A DNA stretch of 64,000 nucleotides from Tillandsia leiboldiana (GCA_029204045.2 JAQNDB010000209.1:48686-112685); one strand, 5' to 3'. Counted from the stretch's first letter, positions 10,814 through 20,629 are shown. Numbers and translations: made by a program. The notes: generated by a model not told the origin, from the letters alone.

Positions 10814-12199
10814 TTAGTTATCCGAGTCTGAGTCCTCAGACGCACTATATCCCATCTTAGTGAACATGTTCTTGATCAATTTCCTCATTGAATTTACTTT
10901 CTTGGTCAATGTAATTTGGGATGCCGTTATGATCTCGAGTTCTTCAGACATTCGCCTTTGTTCTGATGCTTGTTGAGACGGTGAGGCCGAGGTGCCGACA
11001 CAAGGTTTCTTTCCAGTGGAATGTGTCGGAGTAACATGTGGTAATTTGTGAAATGACTTCACAATCGTTGACTCATCTATCATCCCCCAACAGTGTTGAT
11101 AAGATGTCGAGCTTATATCAATGTCAAACTTTTGTAAGATCCTCATGATGATTAACGGAAACGGAAGTCGCTCAGAAGGATGAGGATGCACAATATATCT
11201 TGACATTCTATTCCAAATTATGTAGGGGATATTCATGTTCAATCCTACAGCCTCAGAGGGATGACCTAAGAGATATAGGAACAGCAGTCTCTCCCATCTC
11301 ACGACCTTAGTCTGCATGTTAGGTAGAATGTTGTAACACGTGATGAAATTTAGAAATCGGTACTCCAGTCGAAGATGTTTGGATTTTACACTTTTACCAT
11401 TAGCTGATTTCGTTCATTCCAAACAAATTTTATCTATCACTGTTTGCCACAAGGCATTCGTCAAACTTCTTCCTTTCAAAAAGTTGAGTCCCGATGTGTT
11501 AGATTCCATTCCAAGGACTTCGCGAATTAGCTGCGGAGTGATTTTAAGTTTCATCCCTTGGATATTAGTATAGAAATGCATTGATCCATTTTCATCTTCT
11601 CGAAGATGTCTTGCATTCGTGTAAAAGGTTCTTACACGATACAAACAATACCCAAGTAGTTCGGGGAATCGGCAGACTTGGATGAGATTAGCTTGCTCAA
11701 TCAAGGTTCCAAACTTAGGTGAGTGATTACGGAGAGCTTCAATGTTGACATGACGTTCACCGATGCATTCACGACGTTCAAACGCTCGAAGGCGATCCAT
11801 GCTGACGAACACTCCTTCCACGCGAGGCGGGGAGTCAGGAACTATCGGCGTGTTAATATCAGCGTCTCGTCGTAGTCCAAAGCATCTAGTTACTCGTTTT
11901 CTTTTCACAGAGATGGTTGGTTTAGCCATAGGTGCTTTTCCTTTGTCCATGGGTCCCTTTCCTTTTGATCCATTGGAAGCTTTTCCTTTTGAACCATCAG
12001 ACGCCTTTTGTTCAGTCAATAAGTCATCATCATCTGTCAATTCAGTCTAATCTACCTCTTGACAGTCTGCTTCCACTTCTGTGTCACTGATAAGAAGAAA
12101 CTCACCTTTTTGTTGTGTTTTCTTAGCTCTCTTTAATTTGTTTGTGGCCCGAGTGTGCACTATTGTGACCAACAAAAGAATAATCCATGAGAATTCCAT
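10814..12199 (-). pseudogene. Third ORF of Sirevirus 1, broken by two in-frame stops
   Basis: From an ATG at 12199-12197 one frame runs 462 codons to a stop at 10814, interrupted only by TAG at 12049-12047 (codon 51) and TGA at 11416-11414 (codon 262). It aligns along its length with the intact 455-residue third ORF of Sirevirus 2, e.g. CIGERHVN, FYTNARHLREDE, RWERLLFLYLLGHP and NMNIPYIIWNRM. The N-terminus MEFSWIILLLVTIV is hydrophobic like its homologue, the C-terminus has a short heptad-like segment and ends acidic (SASEDSDSDN). Decay by two substitutions without frameshifts suggests it was functional until recently. Position after pol fits the envelope-like gene of some Sireviruses; the function is unknown. 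Confidence 0.75.
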
Positions 12200-12242
12200 T
12201 GATCCAAATGCCTTAAGAAGATTGAAGTCCTATGACGACCAA

Positions 12243-12841
12243 CTCAAGAACACATGATAAATTGTTAATTTTTAAAGATTTGAAAAAATTGTACCCAAAC
12301 AATCATAATCATGTAGAGAGACTAAGAATCAAATTAGTTTTGCAAAAGGACTTTTAAAAATAGATCAATTGCATGATTTTCGAAAATCCTTATTATATGC
12401 CCTAAAACTGAAATTTTTAGAAATCGAAGCCTAAAAATCCGTTTATCTTGGGAATACCTAGCATATAATCAAAACTAAACTACCCAGAGTTCTTATTTCA
12501 AAAGAAATTTGATCAAAAACCATTCAAAAACAAAAAAGATAGAAAAATCTCATCACGTTTTGAAGAAAATAGAGAAAAACTGTGAAAAACAGGATTTTGA
12601 TCAATAAAACTTACTTGTATTCGAAGAACTTGAGTTTGGAAAGCTCCAAGGTGCAATAGTTCTAGAGAGAGAGGCTCTAGAGACTTGAGAACAAAAGATT
12701 AAGGTAAAAGAAATCAAAACCCTCTTGTTCTTATTAAAACCCTAGCCGTGATCCGGATCGGATCGAGATTTCGATCCGGATCGGCCAGCCGCAGGAAGAA
12801 GCCTGCGTTCGGGATCCGGATCACCTTGCCCGATCCGGATC
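12243..12841 (-). promoter_or_regulatory. Putative internal promoter and leader intron of the Sirevirus 1 third ORF
   Basis: Reading the minus strand toward the ORF: four GATCCGGATC palindromes (12841-12750), a TATA-like TTTTAATAA (12739-12731), a CT-rich leader, a GTAAGT splice-donor consensus (12614-12609), and about 370 bp later a candidate acceptor GTTCTTGAG ending at 12243, 44 bases before the ATG. The same order, with a nearly equal intron length, occurs in Sirevirus 2. Elements are read directly; promoter and splicing are inference, and the acceptor here is weak. Confidence 0.4.
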
Positions 12842-13778
12842 GGCTCCAACTTTTTCTTCAGAAAAAATTTAGAAAAATTTCATAAGATCCAGAAAAAGTA
12901 TGTAAGCACAATTGTGTATCAACTTTAAACAAAAATCATCGTTTCATACAACAAGAATTAGATTATGCCAAATCTATCAATAATATCCAAAAATGAAACG
13001 AGAATTTACAAAAATTAAATCCCTTAAAGTTGAACACCTTCAATTACATCTAACTTGATCTTATGAGTAATGCCTTTATCAAATCATCAATTCGGTAAAG
13101 AAAATGAAATACAAAGATCAATAGATGTTTGAAATCCCAAATATGGTAGATAATTTATCTATACAATCTGTTGAAGAGAGTGGCTCTTTGAGCATCTTTC
13201 TTTAAAATCCCACCTTATACCAACCTTGAAATTTGACGGAGTCAAGTATTTCAACATGCATTTTACTTAATCAAAAATTGAACAACCATGCTTGGTATAC
13301 ATGTGGTAGCTGCACACAATACTCGGACGACCGAGGTGGTAGCTCTTTCCTCCATGTGGTGGTAGTTTTCACACTCCTCATTGGGATGTAACTCTTTCCA
13401 CATCTTTTGAGCATTTTACATTTCTTTGACTCCCCCTCAATTGGCTATCAATTATTTAAGATATAAAGTATTCAACCAAAAATTGATCTCGATTTCATAC
13501 TCGACTAAGCAGCCAAATAAGATAATGACTATACTAAGAGATCATTGAGAGAGAAATTGACTTTGATCACTTAGAAGATGATTTAATTAACATAAATGAT
13601 CATTGCAACAGTGAAATATTATGATGGCAAAAACATAATAAATTTCTAAATGTGCGAAAAGATGCAATTAAAGTCAATTATGATATATGCTCAATTAATG
13701 TCCTATGTACAAACATAGATAATGAACAAAACAAAACAAAAACAAAACCTATCCTAAGCAAAGGTTTCAAAAAGAAGT
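12842..13778 (-). other. Noncoding spacer after Sirevirus 1 pol with a block conserved in Sirevirus 2
   Basis: There is no ORF. The part 13190-13415 matches 42513-42758 of Sirevirus 2, including GTGGCTCTTTGAGCATCTTTC, CACCTTATACCAACC and two imperfect repeats of the type GTGGTAG..TTCACAC ... ACTCTTTCCACAT. Conservation of a noncoding block beside diverged surroundings suggests a structural or RNA-processing role, or simply shared descent. Confidence 0.5.
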
Positions 13779-16700
13779 TTATTTCCAGGAAAGCATTCCA
13801 ATTGCTTTTCGCAAATGAATAAAACGTTTTTGATCCAAAGGTTTTGTTAGAATGTCAGCTAATTGATCCTCAGTTGAAATATATGAAAGTTGAAGAGTAT
13901 TTGATTCAACTAGCTCTCTAAGAAAATGATATCTAAGTTCAATATGTTTTGTTCTAGAGTGCAACACAGGGTTTTTAGAAATGTTAATTGCACTTGTGTT
14001 GTCACAAAGAATTGTTACCGAAGATGCTGAAATCCGGAAGTCGCTCAACACACTTTTCATCCAAATGAGTTGGGTTGAACAACTACCCGCTGAAATGTAT
14101 TCCGCTTCGGCAGTCGAGAGTGCTATGCAATTCTGCTTTTTACTGTGCCATGCAACAAGGCAATGGCCAAGATAGAAGCATGCACCACTGGTGCTTTTCC
14201 GATCATCCACTGATCCTGCCCAATCGGCATCTGAGTATCCAACAATATCCAAACTAGTTCCCATAGGATACCAAATTCCGAAATTAATTGATCCTTTGAT
14301 GTACCGGATGATCCTTTTCACCGCTTTCAGGTGAACCTCCTTTGGTGCTGATTGATATCTCGCGCAAATCCCAACACTAAAGGATATATCCGGGCGACTA
14401 GCCGTGAGGTAAAGTAGACTTCCAATCATACTTCGATACAGTTTCTCGTCTACATTCTCACTTTGTGAATCACTTCCAAGTCCCTTGTGGCTAGTTCCCA
14501 TTGGAGTCGGAAAATCCTTCGAATTTTCTAAGTCATACTTTTTAACCAACTCCATTGCATACTTGGATTGACTCAAGTGAATACCTTCATCATTTTGTTT
14601 AATTTCCAATCCAAGGAAATAAGTCAATTCGCCCATCATGGACATCTCAAATTCGCTTTCCATGGTCTCCGCGAATTTAGAAGCATCATTATCTCTTGTT
14701 GCGCCAAATACAATGTCATCGACATAGATTTGTGCTACAATGAAATTGCTTTGATAATGCTTCACAAAGAGAGTCCTGTCAGCTCCCCCTCGAGTATAGC
14801 CCTTCTCCAAAAGGTGCTTTGTCAACCTTTCGTACCATGCTCGCGGTGCTTGTTTCAGACCGTAAAGAGCCTTTTTCAAACGAAAAACATGATTAGGTTG
14901 TTTATGGTCTACAAAACCTTTCGGTTGAGCCACATAAACTTCCTCATTTAAAAACCCATTTAGAAACGCGCTCTTAACGTCCATTTGAAATAATTTGATT
15001 TTAAAATGACAAGCAATAGCAAAAAGTATACGAATGGACTCGAGTCTAGCTACAGGGGCGAATGTTTCATCAAAGTCTATACCTTCTACTTGAGAGTAGC
15101 CTTGAGCAACTAATCGTGCCTTGTTCCTGATGATAGTACCATCCTCATTTTTCTTGTTCTTGAAAATCCATTTGGTACCTATCACATTATGTTGCTTTGG
15201 AGGCTTCGTTAATTCCCATACTTTGTTTCGCTCAAATTGATGGAGCTCTTCCTGCATTGCTTTAATCCAGTAGTCATCCTGAAGAGCTTCATCTATGTTC
15301 TTTGGTTCGATTAAAGATACGCAGCAAGCGAATCCACAAACCAACTGCCTCCGAGTTCTAACTCCTTCTTGTGGATCTCCAATAATATTCGATTCCGGAT
15401 GATCCTTGGAGATTCGTAGCATTTGTTGAAACGGAGTACTCGGAGGTATATGAGATGATTCCTGCACATCAGATAAACTTGAAGAACCATTAGATGCATC
15501 ATTAATATTGGAAGTATTATTATGAGAAGATGCAATGGCAGGTGAATCATCATCTAGAGAGATATCGAGGGTAGATTTTCCAGATCCAAAGTGAAAAGCT
15601 TCATCTACTTTAACATTTATAGATTCTACGATCGTCTTAGATTCCAAGTTAAATACTCGATATGCTCTACTATTTGTAGAATACCCCAAGAATATCCCTT
15701 CGTCACTTCGAGAGTCAAACTTTCCAAGATTTTCACGGTCACGTAAAATGTAACACCGACTCCCGAAGATGCGAAAATATTTGATGTTGGGTTTTCTACC
15801 ACACCATAGTTCATATGGTGTATTTAACGTTCCCGGGCGCAAATAAACTCGATTAATTACATAGATTGCAGTGTTCACAGCTTCAGCCCAAAAATGTAAC
15901 GGTAAATTCCGGCTGTGAAGCATAACACGTGCCATCTCTTGAACAACCCTGTTTTTGCGCTCGACGACACCATTCTGTTGAGGTGTATAGGGTGCAGAGA
16001 ATTCATGCTTAATACCGTTTGAAGAGCAAAAGTCAATGAATTTAGAGTTAACGAATTCTCCACCTCTATCACTTCTAACACGAATGATCTTTTCATTCTT
16101 TTCAATCATAATACGATGGCAAATCTCGTGAAAAGAATCAAAAGTATCAGCTTTCTCTTTTAAAAATGCTACCCAAGAATATCGAGAGAAATCATCAATC
16201 ATCAAGAAAATATACCATTTACCTCCCAAAGATGGTTGACGAGTTGGCCCCATTAAATCCATGTGTAAAAGTTCCAAAGGCCGTTTTGTACCAACGTGGT
16301 TCAAGTTCTTGTATGCAGTCCTGGACTGTTTTCCCTTTTGGCAACCACCACACACAATGTTTTGTTTAAATAAAAGTTTTGGAACCCCCTTGACCACGTC
16401 CTTGTTTGAAATTCTAGCAAGTTCCTTAAAATTTATGTGACCTAGCCTTTCATGCCAAATTGTTTCATTAATCAAAGAAACTAGATTACATTTTTCTGAA
16501 ATTTTATTAGGAACAACATAGCAATTGTTTTCAGATCTAACCCCTTTTAAAAAGAAGACATGGTCCTTATCAGTTACAACACATTCAACAGATGAAAAGT
16601 TAACTGAAAAACCATTGTCGCAAAGTTGACTTATGCTTATGAGGTTAGTCTTAAGACCATCAACAAATAACACATTATTTAGAACCGGGCCATCTGGAAT

Positions 16701-17480
16701 AGCTACTGTTCCTTTTCCAACAATTTTGGAAGATCGACCGTCTCCGAAAACAACGAGTCCTCCGGAGATTTTCTCAAGATTTTGAAAACTATTTTTGTCA
16801 CCGGTCATGTGACGGGAACACCCGCTATCCAGATACCAAGACGAACTATCATATGCATGCAAGGAAACATTAGTAACAAGACAAGGAAAGATTTCACCTT
16901 TGCGCACCCAAACCTTTTTGGAATGCGTCGGTAATGGTCGTGAAGTTATATGCCTAGGTGAAAGCGTCTTGTTAAAACGATTGCTGCACCTTGATGAAGT
17001 CGTCTTGCGCGGTAAACTACCAAGGTTCTTTTCCTTCAATTGATTTGCGATTGATTTCCGAGGAATCACCTTTGTGGTAGTCATTGCAAGAGGTGTTTGA
17101 GGTGAGCGTTTGACTCCCGTCTTGCAATATCTTCTTATGTGCCCTGAAACACCACAACGAAAACATACCTTAGATCTTGACGATCCCAAAGAGGATGAAG
17201 TAGGTTTGTTGTCGTTGTTTGTCTTGAATTTCGGTGTCGGAGGAGGAGATACCGATTGAGGCACAAAAACTGTCCCACTCGAACTTGGACTGTTTCCAGT
17301 TTGAGTGTACCCGAGGCCGAACCAATTTGTTTGACCAAGACCAAGAAGCCTATCCAACTTACTCCTTCCTGAAGAGAATCGCTGCAAGTCATCCTTGAGT
17401 TGGAGAATGGTCTTTGTCATTTCCAGGTTATCCTGTCGAGCCTCGTTGTAGAGCTTTGAGAAGTGATCCGCTTTATTCAC
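13779..17480 (-). CDS. pol: Sirevirus 1 pol polyprotein: protease, integrase, RT, RNase H
   Basis: One open frame of 1233 residues. In order: end of the gag-type region with a CCHC knuckle (C106, C109, H114, C119); aspartic protease with LDSGCSRHM (D218); integrase zinc site (H343, H348, C377, C380) and catalytic D408, D471, E507, the last two 35 residues apart; reverse transcriptase from about 754 with MDVKSAFLNG (D834) and YVDD (919-922); RNase H with YSDADWAG (D1084), STAEAEY (E1125) and CDN (D1160). Order and motifs are those of Ty1/copia, and all catalytic residues I can place are present. The listed start is an arbitrary Met near the gag/pol frame break; real translation would begin in gag. 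Possible trans-acting helper for defective relatives. Confidence 0.92.
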   Translation of the reverse strand: MNKADHFSKLYNEARQDNLEMTKTILQLKDDLQRFSSGRSKLDRLLGLGQTNWFGLGYTQTGNSPSSSGTVFVPQSVSPPPTPKFKTNNDNKPTSSSLGSSRSKVCFRCGVSGHIRRYCKTGVKRSPQTPLAMTTTKVIPRKSIANQLKEKNLGSLPRKTTSSRCSNRFNKTLSPRHITSRPLPTHSKKVWVRKGEIFPCLVTNVSLHAYDSSSWYLDSGCSRHMTGDKNSFQNLEKISGGLVVFGDGRSSKIVGKGTVAIPDGPVLNNVLFVDGLKTNLISISQLCDNGFSVNFSSVECVVTDKDHVFFLKGVRSENNCYVVPNKISEKCNLVSLINETIWHERLGHINFKELARISNKDVVKGVPKLLFKQNIVCGGCQKGKQSRTAYKNLNHVGTKRPLELLHMDLMGPTRQPSLGGKWYIFLMIDDFSRYSWVAFLKEKADTFDSFHEICHRIMIEKNEKIIRVRSDRGGEFVNSKFIDFCSSNGIKHEFSAPYTPQQNGVVERKNRVVQEMARVMLHSRNLPLHFWAEAVNTAIYVINRVYLRPGTLNTPYELWCGRKPNIKYFRIFGSRCYILRDRENLGKFDSRSDEGIFLGYSTNSRAYRVFNLESKTIVESINVKVDEAFHFGSGKSTLDISLDDDSPAIASSHNNTSNINDASNGSSSLSDVQESSHIPPSTPFQQMLRISKDHPESNIIGDPQEGVRTRRQLVCGFACCVSLIEPKNIDEALQDDYWIKAMQEELHQFERNKVWELTKPPKQHNVIGTKWIFKNKKNEDGTIIRNKARLVAQGYSQVEGIDFDETFAPVARLESIRILFAIACHFKIKLFQMDVKSAFLNGFLNEEVYVAQPKGFVDHKQPNHVFRLKKALYGLKQAPRAWYERLTKHLLEKGYTRGGADRTLFVKHYQSNFIVAQIYVDDIVFGATRDNDASKFAETMESEFEMSMMGELTYFLGLEIKQNDEGIHLSQSKYAMELVKKYDLENSKDFPTPMGTSHKGLGSDSQSENVDEKLYRSMIGSLLYLTASRPDISFSVGICARYQSAPKEVHLKAVKRIIRYIKGSINFGIWYPMGTSLDIVGYSDADWAGSVDDRKSTSGACFYLGHCLVAWHSKKQNCIALSTAEAEYISAGSCSTQLIWMKSVLSDFRISASSVTILCDNTSAINISKNPVLHSRTKHIELRYHFLRELVESNTLQLSYISTEDQLADILTKPLDQKRFIHLRKAIGMLSWK

Positions 17481-18410
17481 CGTATCTATATAATTCTTCT
17501 CGAGTTGCTCATTGGACTCTTGAAGGAAACATTTGCTTTTATCAGATTATCCCTTTCCACTTCAAGATCGGTCGAGAGAGAAGTTACCCTTTTTACTTCT
17601 TCTTCGAGATCCTGCAATCTCCCTCTCAACCCCTTGTTTTGCTTAGCCGGTTTCTTTGAATCCCGTAAAGGTCTGTGGTAGGCTAGAGCAAAATCTTCAC
17701 CTTCCGAATTATCCGATTCGTTGTCTGTTGCAATCTTTTCAACAGTGGAGTTGGACAATGACTCGGACGTACTTGCCATAAAGCACATGAAGGGTGAAGA
17801 TGTGGACGCGTGGAATGCCGTGGTGCTCTTTTCTTCATCACTTGAAGATGACTCATTTGACGTTGAGTTGTCATCCCAAGTGACGACTTGCATCGCCTTC
17901 TTCTTTGCCGGATACTTGTTGGGACACTCCATTGCAATGTGGCCGTAGCCTCGACATTTGAAGCATTGTAGTTGTCCCTCTGAACTTTTCTTATCCTTTG
18001 AGAAGTTCTCTTGCTTTCTTGACTTGTAACTTGAAGTACCCTTGCCTTTGTTCGACTTTCCGAAGGATGGAGATTTACTTGAATTACCCCTTCGAAAGTT
18101 GCGGCGAAACTTCCTTGTCAAGAGAGCGAGCTGCTTCTCAAATTCCTCCATAGAAAGGTTCTCGTCATCGTCTGAGGAGGATGTATCCGCGTCTTCTTCC
18201 TTAGTTGTTTTCAACACATAACCTGAAGACTTAGAAGAGGATGCTTTTCCAGAAGAATTGTTAGTAGTAAATGTCATTTCATATGTTTGTAAAGAACCAA
18301 CTAATTCTTCTACACGCATTTCGTCCGGGTGTTTAATAGTTTCAATGGCTGTAACCTTTGGGCGAAATCGTTCAGGAAGAGTTCTTAAGATCTTTCTTAC
18401 AACCTTAAAC
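17481..18410 (-). pseudogene. gag: Sirevirus 1 gag, N-terminus lost and frameshifted at the 3' end
   Basis: Homology to Sirevirus 2 gag begins abruptly at 18410, in the segment reading RKILRTLPERFR (about residue 167 of the 650-residue Sirevirus 2 gag), so about a quarter of the protein including its start is gone. The remaining part has an acidic/serine-rich linker, an RRNFRR basic patch and a CCHC knuckle CFKCRGYGHIAMEC. It ends at a TAG at about 17486, one frame away from pol; the coiled-coil coding continues in the pol frame, so a one-base change near 17520-17530 separates the two ORFs. Sirevirus 2 shows no break there, so I take it as damage rather than programmed shifting. Confidence 0.82.
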
Positions 18411-18862
18411 TAGGCCGCGCGGTGCGGTGGCAGCGGCGGCGGTTAAACGAAAAAGCGACAAAGCCCTAGTAATTACCGAAAAGGAACATCACTTACCACG
18501 ATCTCGTCGAAGAAGAAGATCCGCTCACACTTCCGGTTCCGGCACGCAGATCGAAAGCGATCGGACTCCTCCGCTTTCTTCTTCTCTCATTCTTTTTCCC
18601 CGTGTCAGTCTTTCCTTGAGTTCCTCGAGGCTCTTCCGGCATTGGGCCGTCCAGATAAAATTCTCCCCTTTTGGGGTTAATCGATTTAGGGGAGTGGCTA
18701 TCTTTGAGAAGCCTTCCACGAAGCGTCTGTAATACCCTGCCTGTCACGCCCCGGGGTCGAAACTGTGACCCGGGCTCGCCAACAGATCCGCCACCTATGC
18801 CAAAGCCGCATAGGCGAAGCGTCCTACCTGCAAGAAAAGTACTACAGCTATGTTGGGTTATA
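18411..18862 (-). other. Chimeric junction of three gypsy fragments between Sirevirus gag and LTR
   Basis: Going up from 18411: about 190 bp resembling a gypsy LTR leader (GC-rich start, GTGGTAAGTGATG donor-like motif); then 18600-18742 encoding on the minus strand the gypsy RT/RNase H connection (AGYYRRFVEGFSKIA, then FIWTAQC..SLEELKERL); then 18743-18862, the terminal 120 bp of a minus-strand gypsy LTR (TGTCACGCCCCGGGG onward). The RT fragment would continue the gypsy C pol that stops at 20145, with only about 50 bp missing. Confidence 0.7.
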
Positions 18863-19183
18863 TGTAATATAGATCTAAATAGGGGAAAAAACACCTAGAG
18901 GGGGGTGAATAGGTGTAAACGTATAAACACTCAAAAATCGTTGCGATAAAAAACCCAATGCGGAAATAAAAATAACACGCAAGATTTTTACGTGGAAAAC
19001 TCCATAACCGGAGTAAAAAACCACGGGACCGATAACACGGCGAAATCTACTAGAATTAAAACACGTACAAGGTGATTTACCGTACACACTTACGACTCAA
19101 CCTTTTCCATACGCTCCTAGAGGATCTTCTCCGCTCGCTCCACGACGCTTCTCGAATCCACGATCTGCGCCCAACGCCGAATC

Positions 19184-19330
19184 CACGGCGTCCAACGTCG
19201 AATCCACGACATCCGACCGAATCCACGGTCTTCACCCAGTAGCACCCTTCGAATCCACGAACGTGCCTCGCTCCGAATCCACGAGAGCGGTTGAACCTTG
19301 AATCCACAAGGACACGTGAATCCACGCGCC
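19184..19330 (-). other. Constant-loop hairpin array in the Sirevirus 1 LTR leader
   Basis: Within 19152-19328 the motif AATCCA occurs eight times, each flanked by complementary arms that differ between copies. Perfect cases are ACGCCG/CGGCGT (19174-19191), GTCG/CGAC (19197-19210), GACCG/CGGTC (19215-19230), TTCG/CGAA (19248-19261) and CCTTG/CAAGG (19296-19311). One further arm pair, CGCTCCG with CGAGAGCG (19269-19289), pairs with a single bulged A. The array lies about 290-470 bp downstream of the TATA box in sense, so it would be in the RNA leader with loop UGGAUU. Role unknown. Confidence 0.65.
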
Positions 19331-19619
19331 GATTTTGGGGTAAATCGTTGTTTTTGGGTGGTGATGATCCGCCGAATACTTAGATCAAAGATAGATCGGA
19401 AATACCATCTAAGTATTCATTAGTTTGATTCAACTCAAGATGTGAGTATGAAAACCTAGAATCAAACTAATCAATATAGATGAAGAAACATAGAGTATTA
19501 TCTAATGATTTCCTTTCTTCTCTATATGTGGATCTTAGGCCGTATAAAATGATATATGAATATGACGGCTCTTTCGATTATCGGCTTATTCCTTAACCCT
19601 AGAAAAAGAGTCATAGGGT

Positions 19620-19916
19620 CTATTTATAGGTTAGAAACATTTGGATGGAGATAAGAATCAAAAACCTAACATTTCTGGAATTTTAACGGACGGCGATCCG
19701 GATCGGATTTGGGCGATCCGGATTGCAGTAGCAAGAAAGACGGTTTCCAGAAAAACAATCGTTCGGGATCCGGATCGGAATGCCTGATCCGGATCGTTCA
19801 TACAATTCAGAAAACTCAACGTTCGGGATCCGGATCGTGAGATGCTGCGATCCGGATTGAAGTGATGTATGAAACAACAACCTTCGGGATCCGGACTGCT
19901 GGCTCTGATCCGGATC
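19620..19916 (-). promoter_or_regulatory. LTR promoter of Sirevirus 1 (5' copy): TATA box and GATCCGGATC array
   Basis: Minus-strand TATAAATAG (plus 19620-19628) is preceded by GATCCGGATC-type palindromes at 19695, 19715, 19767, 19786, 19827, 19849, about 19887 and 19907. Their upstream position and density fit a palindrome-rich promoter region as described for maize Sirevirus LTRs (from memory). Function here is inferred. Confidence 0.65.
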
Positions 19917-20144
19917 CTGAACATGTCCGAACACCAGTTTTTTGATTTTTATGCAATTGAAAATTCTTCCAGGTGTTTCTACACTACAAGAAGTATTCGG
20001 ATCACCAATAAATTTTAGTTAAACATACCTGATCCTTTTGAATTCTTCTTTCTTGAGATTGAGTTAAATGATCCAACTTTCTTCACCTTCAATCTTCAAG
20101 ACTTGAACCTTTCACGAAACTACGCCAACTCAAATTCCGTAACA

Positions 20145-20629
20145 GTTGATCCCTGATCCAATCCTCCTTGGATCCACTGCAATTCCAGACACCGAAACGA
20201 TATGCCTCAAAAAGTCCCCCTTGCGGACCATAACTCACACTTTATAAGTTTTGGCATATGGTTTCTGACCCCGGAGGGTCTGGGGGATTACTCGCAAGTG
20301 TTCCCCATACCCCTTGTCTGTGCGAGAGTAGATCGGAACGTCCACTAAAAGGCCATCACCGACTGGTCTAAGAAGGGCTTGAATATCCTATTCATCATGC
20401 CCATGAGCACCACTAGTGCATTAACGAGTCTAAACGGTACAACTGTAAACTTATGTTGACTATTCCGAGCTCGCAGGTCTGTTTTCAGTATGTCATTACC
20501 CCGGACTCTAGGCTGGCGATAGCTGGACCGCAGATCATTCTTTGGGAACGCCGTTTCTCCTTGTAGTTGATCGCGTAGGTCATCTATCCGAGGTAGAGGA
20601 GTATTTGTCCTTCTCGTGTCGAGATCCAT
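20145..20629 (-). pseudogene. Gypsy C reverse transcriptase fragment
   Basis: The frame 20629-20345 reads PLPRIDDLRDQLQG, FPKNDLRSSYRQPRV, VPFRLVNALVVLMGMMNR and FKPFLDQ, clear degenerate counterparts of gypsy RT fingers and palm. The catalytic DD motif is destroyed. The next 200 bp continue toward a degraded LRHIVS..GIAVDP segment and stop at the Sirevirus LTR (20144). The short region 20630-21083 between this and gag holds no recognisable domain. Confidence 0.8.

Larger units (their letters stand above)
5687..20144 (-). mobile_element. Sirevirus 1 (Ty1/copia), autonomous-type but damaged
   Basis: Read on the minus strand, the order from high to low coordinates is LTR (18863-20144), chimeric junction, gag (to 17481), pol (17480-13779), conserved noncoding block, third ORF (12199-10814), polypurine tracts and 3' LTR remnant (6547-5687). 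Sirevirus assignment rests on the gag with CCHC knuckle and long coiled-coil region, the pol order PR-IN-RT-RH, a third ORF after pol and repeated polypurine tracts. Gypsy A interrupts its 3' LTR and a solo LTR (6915-10457) its 3' region. Gag N-terminus and primer site are missing at the junction, so the LTR at 18863-20144 could instead be an unrelated solo LTR of the same family. Confidence 0.8.
18863..20144 (-). repeat. Complete Sirevirus LTR (1282 bp)
   Basis: In sense orientation it starts TGTTACGG (20144) and ends ATTACA (18863). The first 861 bp match the 3' LTR remnant at 5687-6547 with six differences. Flanks TTATA and GTTGA do not match, so no target duplication is visible. It is either the displaced 5' LTR of Sirevirus 1 or a solo LTR of the same family that lost its duplication. 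Confidence 0.85.

Noticed and set aside
17481..17540. Programmed gag-pol frameshift in Sirevirus 1
   Set aside because: I see no slippery heptamer plus structure, and the related gag in Sirevirus 2 runs through this region in one frame, so a one-base lesion is simpler.
18863..20144. Calling this LTR a solo LTR with a target duplication
   Set aside because: Flanks TTATA and GTTGA differ, and it shares 99.3% identity with the 3' LTR remnant of Sirevirus 1, so both options are kept open.
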